In this document: positions 1 through 7,056 of the stretch, in pieces
How the letters are laid out: each line of letters begins with the position of its first letter
How positions within the stretch are numbered: position 1 is the first letter of the stretch
Assembly (NCBI GenBank): GCA_910580225.1
Contig: CAJTXE010000040.1
Location: forward strand, 1 to 38,006
Direction: 5' to 3'
DNA from: an uncultured Acetatifactor sp.
GTDB lineage: Bacteria; Bacillota; Clostridia; Lachnospirales; Lachnospiraceae
DNA length: 38,006 bases
Translations under genes and position numbers: made by a program
The notes under the pieces: model-generated
Databases searched by the model: none
Seen by the model: only the letters and a program-made list of their open reading frames with translations
What the model was told of the DNA's origin: nothing

Positions 1-165
1 CTAAGCTGACACCCTGGTTATGGACAGGCGGAACGAAGGAAGTTAGGACCCGTAGGACGGTGATCCTGGTAGACACGGGAGGTTCGCCGCCGTAGAAGGA
101 AGGGTATACACAAGGCCATGTAGAGCGAAAACAAAGACGTTCTACTTCGTGTACCCTACACCCTC
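1..165 (+). ncRNA. Candidate structured RNA, truncated by window edge
   Basis: No convincing ORF covers this stretch, but several helices can be drawn. GGCgGAAC (28-35) pairs with GTTCGCC (82-88). CCCGT (49-53) pairs with ACGGG (75-79) and encloses AGGA (54-57) with TCCT (64-67). GGGTATACAC (102-111) pairs with GTGTACCC (149-156) with a small bulge and encloses GTAGAGCG (120-127) with CGTTCTAC (138-145). The nested arrangement suggests a real fold, perhaps the 3' part of a mobile-element RNA or a group II intron fragment; no domain V or maturase is visible. The class is not recognised, and the plus-strand assignment follows the downstream gene. Confidence 0.4.
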
Positions 166-281
166 TATTTTTGTACCAGATACAGAGAAATGTCCATCTC
201 CTTGGCTCATTCACCTGAGATATAAACTTTAAAATTCCTTGATTTTATAAGGAAAATCACTTGACAATATAGGGAGGAGAT

Positions 282-536
282 ATGGGATACTTTCAAGCAA
301 TCTATACCTCCGGTCTGCCGCACCGGGCGATCACAGTCTATATGTATCTCCATGACCGGGCGGACCGGGACAAAAGCTGCTGGCCTGCCATTCCTACTAT
401 GGCCAGGGAACTGGGGATGTCCCGCAGCACCATAAAACGCGCCCTGAATGACCTGGTCGATGCAGGATATTTGAAAAAGGATTGCCGATACCGGGAGAAT
501 GGCAGCTATACGTCGAACCTCTATATCCTTCTTTAA
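282..536 (+). CDS. Small winged-HTH protein, probably C-terminally truncated
   Basis: An 84-residue protein made almost wholly of a winged helix-turn-helix of the HTH_36 / replication-initiator type. The recognition region is about residues 40-66 (MARELGMSRSTIKRALNDL), followed by the wing (AGYLKKDCRY). It should bind DNA; proteins like it are common on mobile elements of gut Clostridia. The start has a strong GGGAGGAG site 5-10 bases upstream. After the stop at 534-536 the same frame stays open for 39 more codons to TAA at 654-656, with a Gly/Pro-rich tail resembling the low-complexity tails of relatives. The gene may therefore carry a nonsense mutation. It follows a structured RNA-like segment and has no obvious operon partner. 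Confidence 0.6.
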   Translation: MGYFQAIYTSGLPHRAITVYMYLHDRADRDKSCWPAIPTMARELGMSRSTIKRALNDLVDAGYLKKDCRYRENGSYTSNLYILL

Positions 537-816
537 AAATGTGAGTTTCCGCCAGGGGGAGAGTCTGCTTTTTTACAGGTGAACCCAGGAGGGGTTCATG
601 ATGGACCGGCCAGAAGGTCCCACTTTAACAAAGACTTATGGACAGAGAAAAAATAAAGGAATTAGTTCCTGGATATAGGAGAGGGGCCAAATGGGATAGA
701 AAAGGGAGGGAGAGATGGAAACCAGCATAATTGTTTAAGAGATCAAGATAATAGGTGAGGGAGGGGGAATGTGTGTTTCTAAAAAACAGGCAGCATCGAT
801 ATCCTCGATACCCCTG
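537..816. other. Non-coding stretch with remnant reading frame
   Basis: No intact gene is seen. Bases 537-656 look like the disconnected tail of the preceding HTH gene in the same frame. The rest is purine-rich with several GGAGG-like runs and no credible ORF behind them. Confidence 0.4.
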
Positions 817-1134
817 TTATTTTCCGCCCATCTTCATCCGCTCAATGAAGCCGATCAGCAGCCGGATGTCCTCATCGGACATGGAGTAAATGTGTTCAAT
901 TGCTTTCTGCTGTGTCAGAGTGGTCGCCTTCTCCTCGTTGAAAAATTCCATGGGTGTCACGCCCAGATATTCACAGATATACAGGAACTCACCCATGGAT
1001 GGCAGTGCCCTGCCGGATGTGATGCTGCGGATATAGCTGGTGCTGTGGCCCAGATCCAGGCTCATCTTTCGTTCAGAAATCTGTTTTTCCTGACGGAGAC
1101 TGGAAATACGGTCCCGGATAAATTGTTCGTCCAT
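817..1134 (-). CDS. XRE-family transcriptional regulator
   Basis: A 105-residue cytoplasmic DNA-binding protein. The N-terminal half is a Cro/CI helix-turn-helix (about residues 7-62; EKQISERKMSLDLGHSTSYI then the recognition helix and GRALPSMGEFLYICEYLGV). The C-terminal half is a short helical tail that may dimerise. The start was placed at 1134 because GGAGG lies 8-12 bases before that ATG; an earlier in-frame ATG at 1149 would place the ribosome site inside the gene. It is divergent from a Spo0A-C-like gene. The 150-bp gap holds three CG-n-TTATA repeats, so autoregulation and control of the neighbour are likely. The target outside this locus is unknown. Confidence 0.8.
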   Translation of the reverse strand: MDEQFIRDRISSLRQEKQISERKMSLDLGHSTSYIRSITSGRALPSMGEFLYICEYLGVTPMEFFNEEKATTLTQQKAIEHIYSMSDEDIRLLIGFIERMKMGGK

Positions 1135-1187
1135 TTTGATATCCTCCATATGTGTTAATCTTAATCCCTGTATAGGATGAAAACGAG

Positions 1188-1261
1188 CGATTATAACGCT
1201 TGTTTTGATTGAAAAAGATATTATTAACGCTTATAATTGAAAAGAGCAGGCGATTATAGTT
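1188..1261. promoter_or_regulatory. Divergent control region with three operator-like repeats
   Basis: The motif CGnTTATAr occurs at 1188-1198 (CGATTATAACG), 1228-1238 (CGCTTATAATT) and 1251-1261 (CGATTATAGTT). A good sigma-A promoter reads rightward: TTGAAA at 1209-1214, 17-base spacer, TATAAT at 1232-1237, which overlaps the second repeat. The first repeat contains a leftward TATAAT for the XRE gene. This fits a repressor occluding both -10 elements. Confidence 0.55.
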
Positions 1262-1282
1262 TTTACAATGGAAGGAATATCA

Positions 1283-1510
1283 ATGAACATGCGGAAGATA
1301 TATAGGGAGTTGGCAAAAAAATATGGAGTCAGTGCGAAGGAAGTCCGTGAAGAGATGCAGGCGGCCCTGACAGATGCGTATACAAATCCTCTGAATAATA
1401 ACGTAATAACAAAAGCTTACCAAAACCGGATACCCCATCAGGGTGAAATCCCTACCCCAGAGGAAGCGGTGCGTTACCTGGTGGGAGAAGTGAAAAAGAA
1501 CAAGGCATAA
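1283..1510 (+). CDS. Spo0A C-terminal-domain-like small protein
   Basis: A 75-residue protein. Its start resembles the DNA-binding effector domain of Spo0A (IYRELAKKYGVSAKEVREEMQAAL, compared with the IAKKYxTTPSRVExAIRHAI pattern of the family), but it lacks a receiver domain and the strict recognition helix. A role as a DNA-binding accessory or a decoy of Spo0A is inference. The start at 1283 has GGAAGG 8 bases upstream; the alternative ATG at 1268 has no ribosome site. It has its own promoter (TTGAAA-N17-TATAAT) that overlaps a candidate XRE operator, so it is probably repressed by the divergent gene. A bidirectional terminator follows at 1573. Confidence 0.55.
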   Translation: MNMRKIYRELAKKYGVSAKEVREEMQAALTDAYTNPLNNNVITKAYQNRIPHQGEIPTPEEAVRYLVGEVKKNKA

Positions 1511-1572
1511 GTCGCATCAGACTTCTGGCAGAAAAAAAGAAATATGTTAGAAAATGGAAGAAAAGAGAGCAA

Positions 1573-1615
1573 GCAAAGAACCACTTCCCCAAAAGAGCGG
1601 GAAATGGTTCTTTGC
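1573..1615. terminator. Bidirectional rho-independent terminator
   Basis: An 11-bp perfect stem, GCAAAGAACCA with TGGTTCTTTGC, extended internally by TTCCC/GGGAA. It lies between two convergent genes (Spo0A-C-like on + and XRE on -) and should end both transcripts. Confidence 0.75.
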
Positions 1616-1939
1616 TCATTGCTTTTGCAACATAGCTCTGGCAGTGCTAAGTAGAATATGAATATCTCGCTCTGAGCAGGCATCCAGCATATGAATGAGT
1701 TGTGACCGTTCAGAATTTTCTGATGGTTGTTCTGGATAAAATATTTGGTCTGCTGAAATATGCATAGCGTAGATTAACCGGTAGACTGCAGGGAGTTTCG
1801 GAATACGTCCTTCATTTTCAATGGCAATAAGATAGCGACAGCTTATTCCTGCCATTTCTGCCAGTGCCTCCTGTGTTAAACCACAATTTATTCGGGCATT
1901 TTTTATTGCAAGACCAAAATGTTCATGTTTACCTTCCAC
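1616..1939 (-). CDS. XRE-family transcriptional regulator
   Basis: A 107-residue protein with a classic Cro/CI helix-turn-helix at about residues 8-62 (LTQEALAEMAGISCRYLIAIENEGRIP), followed by an Asp/Glu-Arg-Asp-type helical tail like that of the other XRE protein here (ACSERDIHILLSTARAML). It is a cytoplasmic DNA-binding repressor or activator; its operators cannot be named. The start is GTG at 1939, with GGGAGGTG about 11 bases upstream on the minus strand. No in-frame ATG fits better without losing helix 1. It lies between a convergent small gene and a co-oriented LysR gene. Confidence 0.8.
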   Translation of the reverse strand: MEGKHEHFGLAIKNARINCGLTQEALAEMAGISCRYLIAIENEGRIPKLPAVYRLIYAMHISADQIFYPEQPSENSERSQLIHMLDACSERDIHILLSTARAMLQKQ

Positions 1940-2031
1940 TATACGTTCACCTCCCAGTAAGATTGTACTAATGAAATCAAAAAAGTGGAATGAACATATA
2001 TTTCAGTTTATACATGAACAAATAAATCACG

Positions 2032-2931
2032 TTATGGTGAAAGAGTGTTTATACTCCCCTGCATCATCATCAAAAATTTTTCAGCAGCTTTGGAAAAAAC
2101 CTGATATTTTTTCCAGATCATATACATTTCGATTTCGATTGTGGGTGCCAGAGGACGGAAACAAAGCCTGCTCTCACCGGAAGTATTGATAATCCTGTCA
2201 AAGCAGATGGCATATCCCAGTCCTTCTTCCACAAGCAGGGAAGCGTTGAACAACAGATTATAAGTCATAATGATATCCAGTTCCGAGAGACTGCGTTTCA
2301 TCCACTGGGAGATTCTCCCGCCCTCTGTTTCCTGCTGTGATATCAGCAATGGCTGATTCCACAGGTCTTCCGGAGAGACAGATTCTTTTTCTGCCAGAGG
2401 GGAGTCTTTTCGCATCAGGGCACCCCAGATATCCTTTGACGGGAGTTTTAGTGCCTCATATTTGTTCGTATCCGGCGTTCCGAATATGATTCCAAAATCA
2501 ATCAGTCCTTTATCCAGCTGTTCTTTGACAAAGACAGCATTGCCGCTGGAAATATGATAATGGATTCCCGGATAAAGTTTTTTTAAGTTTCCGGCGGCTT
2601 TTGCCAACAGGCGCATTCCATCGGTTTCTCCGGCACCGATATAGATATCTCCGATTACCACATTATCGGAGCAGGTAATCTCATGCTCTGTTTTCTTTAC
2701 CAGATCCAGAATTTCCTCCGCTCTTTTCCTGAGAATCATTCCTTCTTCCGTCAGCGTAACCTTACGGGAACCCTTTGTGCCGCGAATCAGCAGCTGTTTC
2801 CCCAGTTCTTCTTCCATGTTTTTAATCTGTGTGGAAAGAGTAGGCTGTGAGAGATGAAGGGATTCGGCAGCCCGTATAATGCTTTGTTCTCTTGCAATGG
2901 CAAGAAAGTATTGAAGTACCCGTATTTCCAT
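2032..2931 (-). CDS. LysR-family transcriptional regulator
   Basis: At 299 residues this has standard LysR length. The N-terminal winged HTH (residues 1-60; LQYFLAIAREQSIIRAAESL then SQPTLSTQIKNMEEELG) is followed by a periplasmic-binding-protein-like effector domain (about 90-295). The ligand is unknown. The chosen ATG at 2931 has AAGGAG 8 bases upstream; an upstream extension to 3039 lacks such a site. The gene is divergent from the flavoprotein operon. The intergenic region contains a 45-bp promoter element (3069-3113) that recurs at 10172 and 21157. By family habit this regulator is the best candidate to control those three promoters as a redox- or metabolite-responsive activator. Confidence 0.9.
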   Translation of the reverse strand: MEIRVLQYFLAIAREQSIIRAAESLHLSQPTLSTQIKNMEEELGKQLLIRGTKGSRKVTLTEEGMILRKRAEEILDLVKKTEHEITCSDNVVIGDIYIGAGETDGMRLLAKAAGNLKKLYPGIHYHISSGNAVFVKEQLDKGLIDFGIIFGTPDTNKYEALKLPSKDIWGALMRKDSPLAEKESVSPEDLWNQPLLISQQETEGGRISQWMKRSLSELDIIMTYNLLFNASLLVEEGLGYAICFDRIINTSGESRLCFRPLAPTIEIEMYMIWKKYQVFSKAAEKFLMMMQGSINTLSP

Positions 2932-3068
2932 ATTATGTTCTCCTTCTTGTCTGTTTTTGGTGTCTGTTATGTTTGAAGATGTCATATGCTTTTCGAGGCT
3001 TATGTATAATTCCGTAAAAAATCCTAGCATAAATATCAATAGGTTTCAACTATGAAAATAGATTATAT

Positions 3069-3113
3069 ATAAATATTTGCTATTTTTCATATATGGATTT
3101 ATAGTGAATTCAG
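3069..3113 (+). promoter_or_regulatory. Shared LysR-type promoter, copy 1
   Basis: ATAAATATTTGCTATTT at 3069-3085 contains -35 TTGCTA. After a 17-base spacer comes -10 TATAGT (3100-3105), then ATTCAG ending at 3113 near the expected start. Copies at 10172 and 21157 have the same total length and the same -35, -10 and ATTCAG positions, which argues for one regulator binding over the -35 region. Confidence 0.65.
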
Positions 3114-3297
3114 TAACCCAACAGAGAGCTGTGTAGTTACTGACTTTGCGGCAGCCGCCAATATAGGAAAGAGAAGCGTTGCATCTCTGTAGGCATGCGT
3201 GTCTGGGGCTCCGCTTCGATCCATGCTAAACATGTGCCACTGGCACACAGTGCCATTGTTTGCAAAAGTTACCAAATACATCAGAGGAGGTGCAGGA
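3114..3297 (+). promoter_or_regulatory. Long structured 5' leader of flavoprotein operon
   Basis: About 185 bases separate the predicted start from the first gene. A stem of TCAGTAAC with GTTACTGA occurs near 3110-3144. Around 3235-3255, GTGCC-ACT-GGCAC overlaps TGGCAC-ACA-GTGCCA, so the two hairpins cannot form together. There is no U tract. A post-transcriptional switch is possible but unproven. Confidence 0.3.
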
Positions 3298-3537
3298 ATG
3301 ATAGCTATAGGAAGCAGGGAATCCATTGTAAAGAATCTGGAAGATGCCGGATGTGAGCCTGGAATGATTGAGGATTTTCTGGGATGGTTTGATAAAGGAC
3401 AGCAGGAGAAGCAGCTTGAGCTGTTGGGACATCACAGGGAGAGTCTGCTTGGCAGGGTCCATAAGGATGAAAAAAGGATTTCCTGCCTGGATTATCTGAT
3501 CTATCAGATTCAGGGAAAACCGACAGGAAAAAGATAA
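3298..3537 (+). CDS. Small conserved hypothetical protein
   Basis: A 79-residue soluble, charged, helical protein with no signal or membrane segment. The pattern SRESIVKNLEDAGC, then LGHHRESLLGRVHKDEKRI and CLDYLIYQI near the end, resembles small proteins I associate with reductase or LysR loci of Lachnospiraceae. No biochemical function is known to me. The ATG at 3298 has GAGGAGG at about 3284-3290; the longer in-frame start at 3199 is unlikely. It is first in an apparent operon with two iron-sulfur flavoproteins (25-base gap) under the LysR-type promoter at 3069. Confidence 0.65.
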   Translation: MIAIGSRESIVKNLEDAGCEPGMIEDFLGWFDKGQQEKQLELLGHHRESLLGRVHKDEKRISCLDYLIYQIQGKPTGKR

Positions 3538-3562
3538 CTTTAAGAGAAAGAAGGAAGAGAAA

Positions 3563-4102
3563 ATGAGTAAAAAAATATTAGTGGTTTCAACCAGCCTGAG
3601 AGCGGACAGCAATTCAGATTTGCTGGCAGAGGCGTTTATGAACGGTGCTAGGGAGGCGGGCCATAAGGTGGAAAAAGTGAGCCTGAAAGATAAAACTATT
3701 GGATTCTGCAGGGGCTGTCTGGCCTGCCAGAAAACAGGGAATTGTGTCATCCAGGATGATGCCGGTGGAATTGTGGAAAAGATGCTGCATGCGGATGTAC
3801 TGGTCTTTGCCACGCCCGTTTACTATTATGAGATGAGCGGACAGATGAAGACTCTGCTTGATCGGGCAAATCCTTTATATACCGCAGATTATGCGTATCG
3901 GGCTGTGTATCTTCTGGCAACAGCGGCAGATGAGGACGAACATGCCATAGATGGAGCGAAGAAAGGATTGGAGGGATTTATAGCCTGCTTTGAGAGGGCA
4001 TATCTTGCGGGATGTATCTTTGCAGGCGGCGTTGACGCTCCGGGAATGGCAAGAGGACACAGCGCTTTGGAGAAAGCCCATGAAATGGGGAGGCAGGTAT
4101 GA
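3563..4102 (+). CDS. Iron-sulfur flavoprotein / NAD(P)H-dependent FMN reductase
   Basis: A 179-residue flavodoxin-fold protein. The N-terminal phosphate loop (STSLRADSNS, residues 9-18) should bind FMN. A compact cysteine motif C49-x2-C52-x2-C55-x5-C61 matches the 4Fe-4S motif of iron-sulfur flavoproteins (CX2CX2CX4-7C). The segment ATPVYYYEMSGQMKTLLDRA is typical of the NADPH-dependent FMN reductase superfamily. It probably moves electrons from a reduced carrier to quinones, oxygen species or xenobiotics in the cytoplasm. It overlaps the next gene, a paralogue, by 4 bases (ATGA), implying translational coupling. Substrate is unknown. Confidence 0.88.
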   Translation: MSKKILVVSTSLRADSNSDLLAEAFMNGAREAGHKVEKVSLKDKTIGFCRGCLACQKTGNCVIQDDAGGIVEKMLHADVLVFATPVYYYEMSGQMKTLLDRANPLYTADYAYRAVYLLATAADEDEHAIDGAKKGLEGFIACFERAYLAGCIFAGGVDAPGMARGHSALEKAHEMGRQV

Positions 4103-4620
4103 AGATTTTAGTGTTAAATGGAAGCCCCCGCCCAAACGGGAATACGGCGGCTATGGTAGATGCCTTTGTGGAAGGTGCAAAAGAGAATGGGCATGAAATC
4201 ATTGTAGTGCCGGTATGCCAGAAGAAAATTGCGGGATGTCTGGCCTGTGAATACTGCCATACCAAAGGAGAGGGCAGGTGTATCCAGCAGGATGATATGC
4301 AGGAAGTCTATCCGGTTCTTTCGGAGGCAGAGATGATTGTGCTGGCCTCGCCAGTGTATTATCACAGCCTGACGGGACAGCTTCAATGTGCCATTAACCG
4401 TATTTATGCTCTGGATAAACCGGCAAACCTGAAAAAAGCGGCGCTGATTTTAAGTTCTGGGAGCGACCAGGTATATGACGGGGCAATCTATGAGTACCAG
4501 AACTCGTTTCTGGATTATCTGCAGCTGGAAAATATGGGAATATTTACAGCTGCTGACAAACAAAACAAATCAGAAGAAAAACTGGCAGAACTGAAAGCCT
4601 TTGGAAAAAGTTTAGTTTAG
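4099..4620 (+). CDS. Iron-sulfur flavoprotein / NAD(P)H-dependent FMN reductase
   Basis: A 173-residue paralogue of the preceding gene. The FMN phosphate loop is NGSPRPNGNT (7-16). Cysteines 47, 50, 53 and 61 form CX2CX2CX7C, as in iron-sulfur flavoproteins. ASPVYYHSLTGQLQCAINR is the flavin-binding loop. Together the pair could form a two-component or heteromeric oxidoreductase. It is translationally coupled to the upstream gene. Its stop codon lies inside a repeated regulatory box (4616-4637) that also precedes the histidine kinase gene. Confidence 0.88.
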   Translation: MKILVLNGSPRPNGNTAAMVDAFVEGAKENGHEIIVVPVCQKKIAGCLACEYCHTKGEGRCIQQDDMQEVYPVLSEAEMIVLASPVYYHSLTGQLQCAINRIYALDKPANLKKAALILSSGSDQVYDGAIYEYQNSFLDYLQLENMGIFTAADKQNKSEEKLAELKAFGKSLV

Positions 4621-4637
4621 AAATTGTTTAGATATTC
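4616..4637 (+). promoter_or_regulatory. OmpR-type direct-repeat box, copy 1
   Basis: Two adjacent 11-bp repeats, TTTAGAAATTG and TTTAGATATTC, have the one-turn spacing typical of OmpR/PhoB-family binding. The first repeat recurs exactly at 10259 and 21879. Here it overlaps the end of the second flavoprotein gene, 90 bases before the histidine kinase, which suggests autoregulation by the neighbouring response regulator. Confidence 0.5.
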
Positions 4638-4726
4638 TTGTGAATTCTTTTATCCTGCCATGCTAATCTGAACACAGGTGGAATGTGAATGGATAGAAAG
4701 CCGGCAGGAAAAGGAGAACATAGAAA

Positions 4727-6235
4727 GTGACCATTAAGAAAAAAATCAGATTGTCCAACATTATGATGGTTCTGATACCGATTCTGTTTACATCGGTGGT
4801 GCTCATTGTGTTCCTGAATACCTCTCTGGGAAGCTACTGGCATACTTTTATGGATATGTACAGCGATGAAAATGGAATGCAGTTTGCCCAGAGCATGATC
4901 TATAACTACCAGCAGGAGCTTTGGGAAAACAACTGGGGACAGTGTCCGGAAATGGATGGCTGCCAGGCAGAGATCCGGCATAGTGATGAAATGACACATC
5001 TGGAACATAAACTGTCCGGACTGGGCTACCGTTTTATGATTACAAAGGATGGAGAAAGAATCTATTCCAACTTGTCCGAAGAAGATCTGGATACGGCCCG
5101 GTCTGTGGCAGGAGATGCCGTTGATTATGCAAAAATGCTGACAGCCAGCCGGTATGAAGTGTCCGTGATCAAAAGCACTTTCTGGCACGGGGAAAGTATT
5201 TTCTGTATTACGGCTGTCCACCCGCAGGAAACCGACGGAACGATGGTAAATTATCTGAAAAACGGCATCCTGCGTTATCTGGCCGGCATCCTGGTTCTTT
5301 TTGTAGCTCTGACTGTGTGTATCAACGGTGTTCTTTCCTGGTGGATTTCCGGCAGTATTTTAAAACCTCTTGGGAAATTGAGCCTTGGCACAAAAGAGAT
5401 CCGGGAAGGAAATTTGGATACGCCTATGCAGTATGAGAAAAGGGATGAGTTCGGCCAGGTGTGCAGGGATTTTGATGAGATGCGCATTTACCTGCAGGAG
5501 TCTGTACAGCAGCGGCTGAAGGATGAAAAGCGCAGGCGGAACCTGATCACCGGGATCTCTCATGACCTGCGGACGCCATTGACTACCATTATGGGGTATC
5601 TGGACGGACTTTTAGACGGCATTGCGGACACACCGGAAAAACAGCTTCGTTACCTGCAGGCCATAAAGACAAGGACCGGGAATCTGGTCAGCCTGGTAGA
5701 CAGCCTTTCCGAATACAGCAGGTTGGATGCCGGTTTCCGGTATCATATGGAGGACACGGATTTTAAAGATTATGTGGAAAAGTATCTGGAGCTTGTGCGT
5801 CCGGATATGGAAAACCAGCAGGTACAGATTGCATATTCCTGTGGGAAAGGCAGTTTTTCGGTTAGGCTGGATAGAGAAGAATTTAAACGTATCTTTAATA
5901 ACCTGTTTGCCAATACGGTGAGATACCGGAGAAAAGAAAATTCGAGAGTCCTTATTTCCATGAAAAGGAAACTGGAAGGGAACTGCCTGGAGCTGGTATT
6001 CCAAGATGACGGACCCGGAGTGCCAAAGGAGTGTCTGGAACAGATATTTGACAGCTTCTACCGGGTGGATGATTCCAGGAACAGCGCAGAAAAAGGAAGC
6101 GGTATCGGGCTGGCCGTGGTGAAAGAAATCATCCTCGGTCATGGAGGAACCATAAGAGCAGAAAACAGGGGAGGGCTGGCAGTGATAATCAACATTTCGG
6201 TTACAGATGGAGAGAGGAAATGCTATTTGCCATGA
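4727..6235 (+). CDS. Sensor histidine kinase
   Basis: A 502-residue membrane kinase. TM1 is about 11-32, an extracellular sensor about 33-182, TM2 about 183-207, then HAMP (to about 262), DHp with H279 (GISHDLRTPL), and a HATPase domain with N-box (NNLFANTVRYRR), G1 (DDGPGVP) and G2 (GSGIGLAVV). It autophosphorylates and passes phosphate to the response regulator encoded next. The start is GTG at 4727 with AAGGAG upstream; no ATG fits the first membrane helix better. The extracellular domain contains Cys pairs but no named sensor fold. The gene order suggests it senses an envelope or amide-type signal processed by the following hydrolase (inference). Confidence 0.93.
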   Translation: MTIKKKIRLSNIMMVLIPILFTSVVLIVFLNTSLGSYWHTFMDMYSDENGMQFAQSMIYNYQQELWENNWGQCPEMDGCQAEIRHSDEMTHLEHKLSGLGYRFMITKDGERIYSNLSEEDLDTARSVAGDAVDYAKMLTASRYEVSVIKSTFWHGESIFCITAVHPQETDGTMVNYLKNGILRYLAGILVLFVALTVCINGVLSWWISGSILKPLGKLSLGTKEIREGNLDTPMQYEKRDEFGQVCRDFDEMRIYLQESVQQRLKDEKRRRNLITGISHDLRTPLTTIMGYLDGLLDGIADTPEKQLRYLQAIKTRTGNLVSLVDSLSEYSRLDAGFRYHMEDTDFKDYVEKYLELVRPDMENQQVQIAYSCGKGSFSVRLDREEFKRIFNNLFANTVRYRRKENSRVLISMKRKLEGNCLELVFQDDGPGVPKECLEQIFDSFYRVDDSRNSAEKGSGIGLAVVKEIILGHGGTIRAENRGGLAVIINISVTDGERKCYLP

Positions 6236-6278
6236 TGCCCTGAGAATATGGAAGAATTAGGGAAAGGAATCACCGGTG

Positions 6279-6977
6279 ATGGAGAGGATACTGATTATAG
6301 AGGACGATGAGCTGATTGCGGAATTGGAGAGGGATTATCTGGAAGCGAATGGATATGAGACGGATCTGGCCTTTGACGGAATCACAGGAGAGCAAAAGGC
6401 AAAAACAGAAAAATATGACGCCATTCTGTTGGACGTGATGCTCCCTGGCAAAACAGGGTTTGATGTCTGCAGGGAGCTGCGAAAGAGTCTTCGGCTACCT
6501 ATCATTATGGTGACAGCCAAAAAAGAGGATATCGACAAAATCCGGGGATTGGGACTGGGGGCGGACGATTATCTGGTAAAGCCTTTCAGCCCTACGGAGC
6601 TGGTGGCCAGGGTAAAATCCCATATCTATATTCATAACCTGCTTTCCTCCACAGAAGAAGAGGAACAGCAGGAGACAGAGATTACCTACCGGAACCTGAC
6701 GATCCTGCCGAAATCAAGGAGAGTCTATCTGGATAAAAAGGAAGTCATACTGGTCAACAAGGAATTTGAGCTGCTGTTGTTCCTGGCGGAGAATCCCAAT
6801 TTGGTGTTCTCAAAGGATACCCTGTTCGACCGGGTGTGGGGGATGGACTCTCTGGGAGATGCGGCAACCGTGACGGTACATATCAACCGCCTGCGGGATA
6901 AATTGGGGAAAAACGAATCAAAGAATCAGTTTATCGAGACCGTATGGGGAGCAGGCTATCGGTTTCGGATTGATTAA
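6279..6977 (+). CDS. OmpR/PhoB-family response regulator
   Basis: A 232-residue regulator. The receiver domain (1-118) has acidic residues E8-D9-D10, phospho-acceptor D52 (ILLDVMLPG), a Thr in VTAKK and Lys in VKPFSP. A winged-helix effector (about 130-230) ends in TVWGAGYRFRID, typical of the OmpR family. It is the partner of the preceding kinase, 40 bases upstream. The ATG at 6279 is preferred, with AAAGGA 11 bases away; a GTG directly before it is also possible. Its probable binding sites are the TTTAGAAATTG boxes at 4616, 10259 and 21879, which would link it to its own operon, the second amidase and the DUF3737-LysE gene. Confidence 0.93.
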   Translation: MERILIIEDDELIAELERDYLEANGYETDLAFDGITGEQKAKTEKYDAILLDVMLPGKTGFDVCRELRKSLRLPIIMVTAKKEDIDKIRGLGLGADDYLVKPFSPTELVARVKSHIYIHNLLSSTEEEEQQETEITYRNLTILPKSRRVYLDKKEVILVNKEFELLLFLAENPNLVFSKDTLFDRVWGMDSLGDAATVTVHINRLRDKLGKNESKNQFIETVWGAGYRFRID

Positions 6978-7056
6978 GGTATGGAAAGGCAGGTTCCAGA
7001 ATGAAAGAGATTGCTGCCTATTTTGGAAAGTAGAGGAGCGCAGTCAGGAGTATGAA

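Noticed and set aside
769..1158. 129-residue plus-strand open frame
   Set aside because: It is the reverse-strand shadow of the XRE gene at 817-1134, with no family resemblance; the minus-strand product has a clear HTH.
2932..3039. N-terminal extension of the LysR gene
   Set aside because: The extension has no ribosome site at its start and would place extra residues before the standard LysR HTH; the ATG at 2931 has AAGGAG.
3199..3297. Longer start for the small protein at 3298
   Set aside because: The extra codons lie in the structured leader and lack a ribosome site, while GAGGAGG precedes the ATG at 3298.
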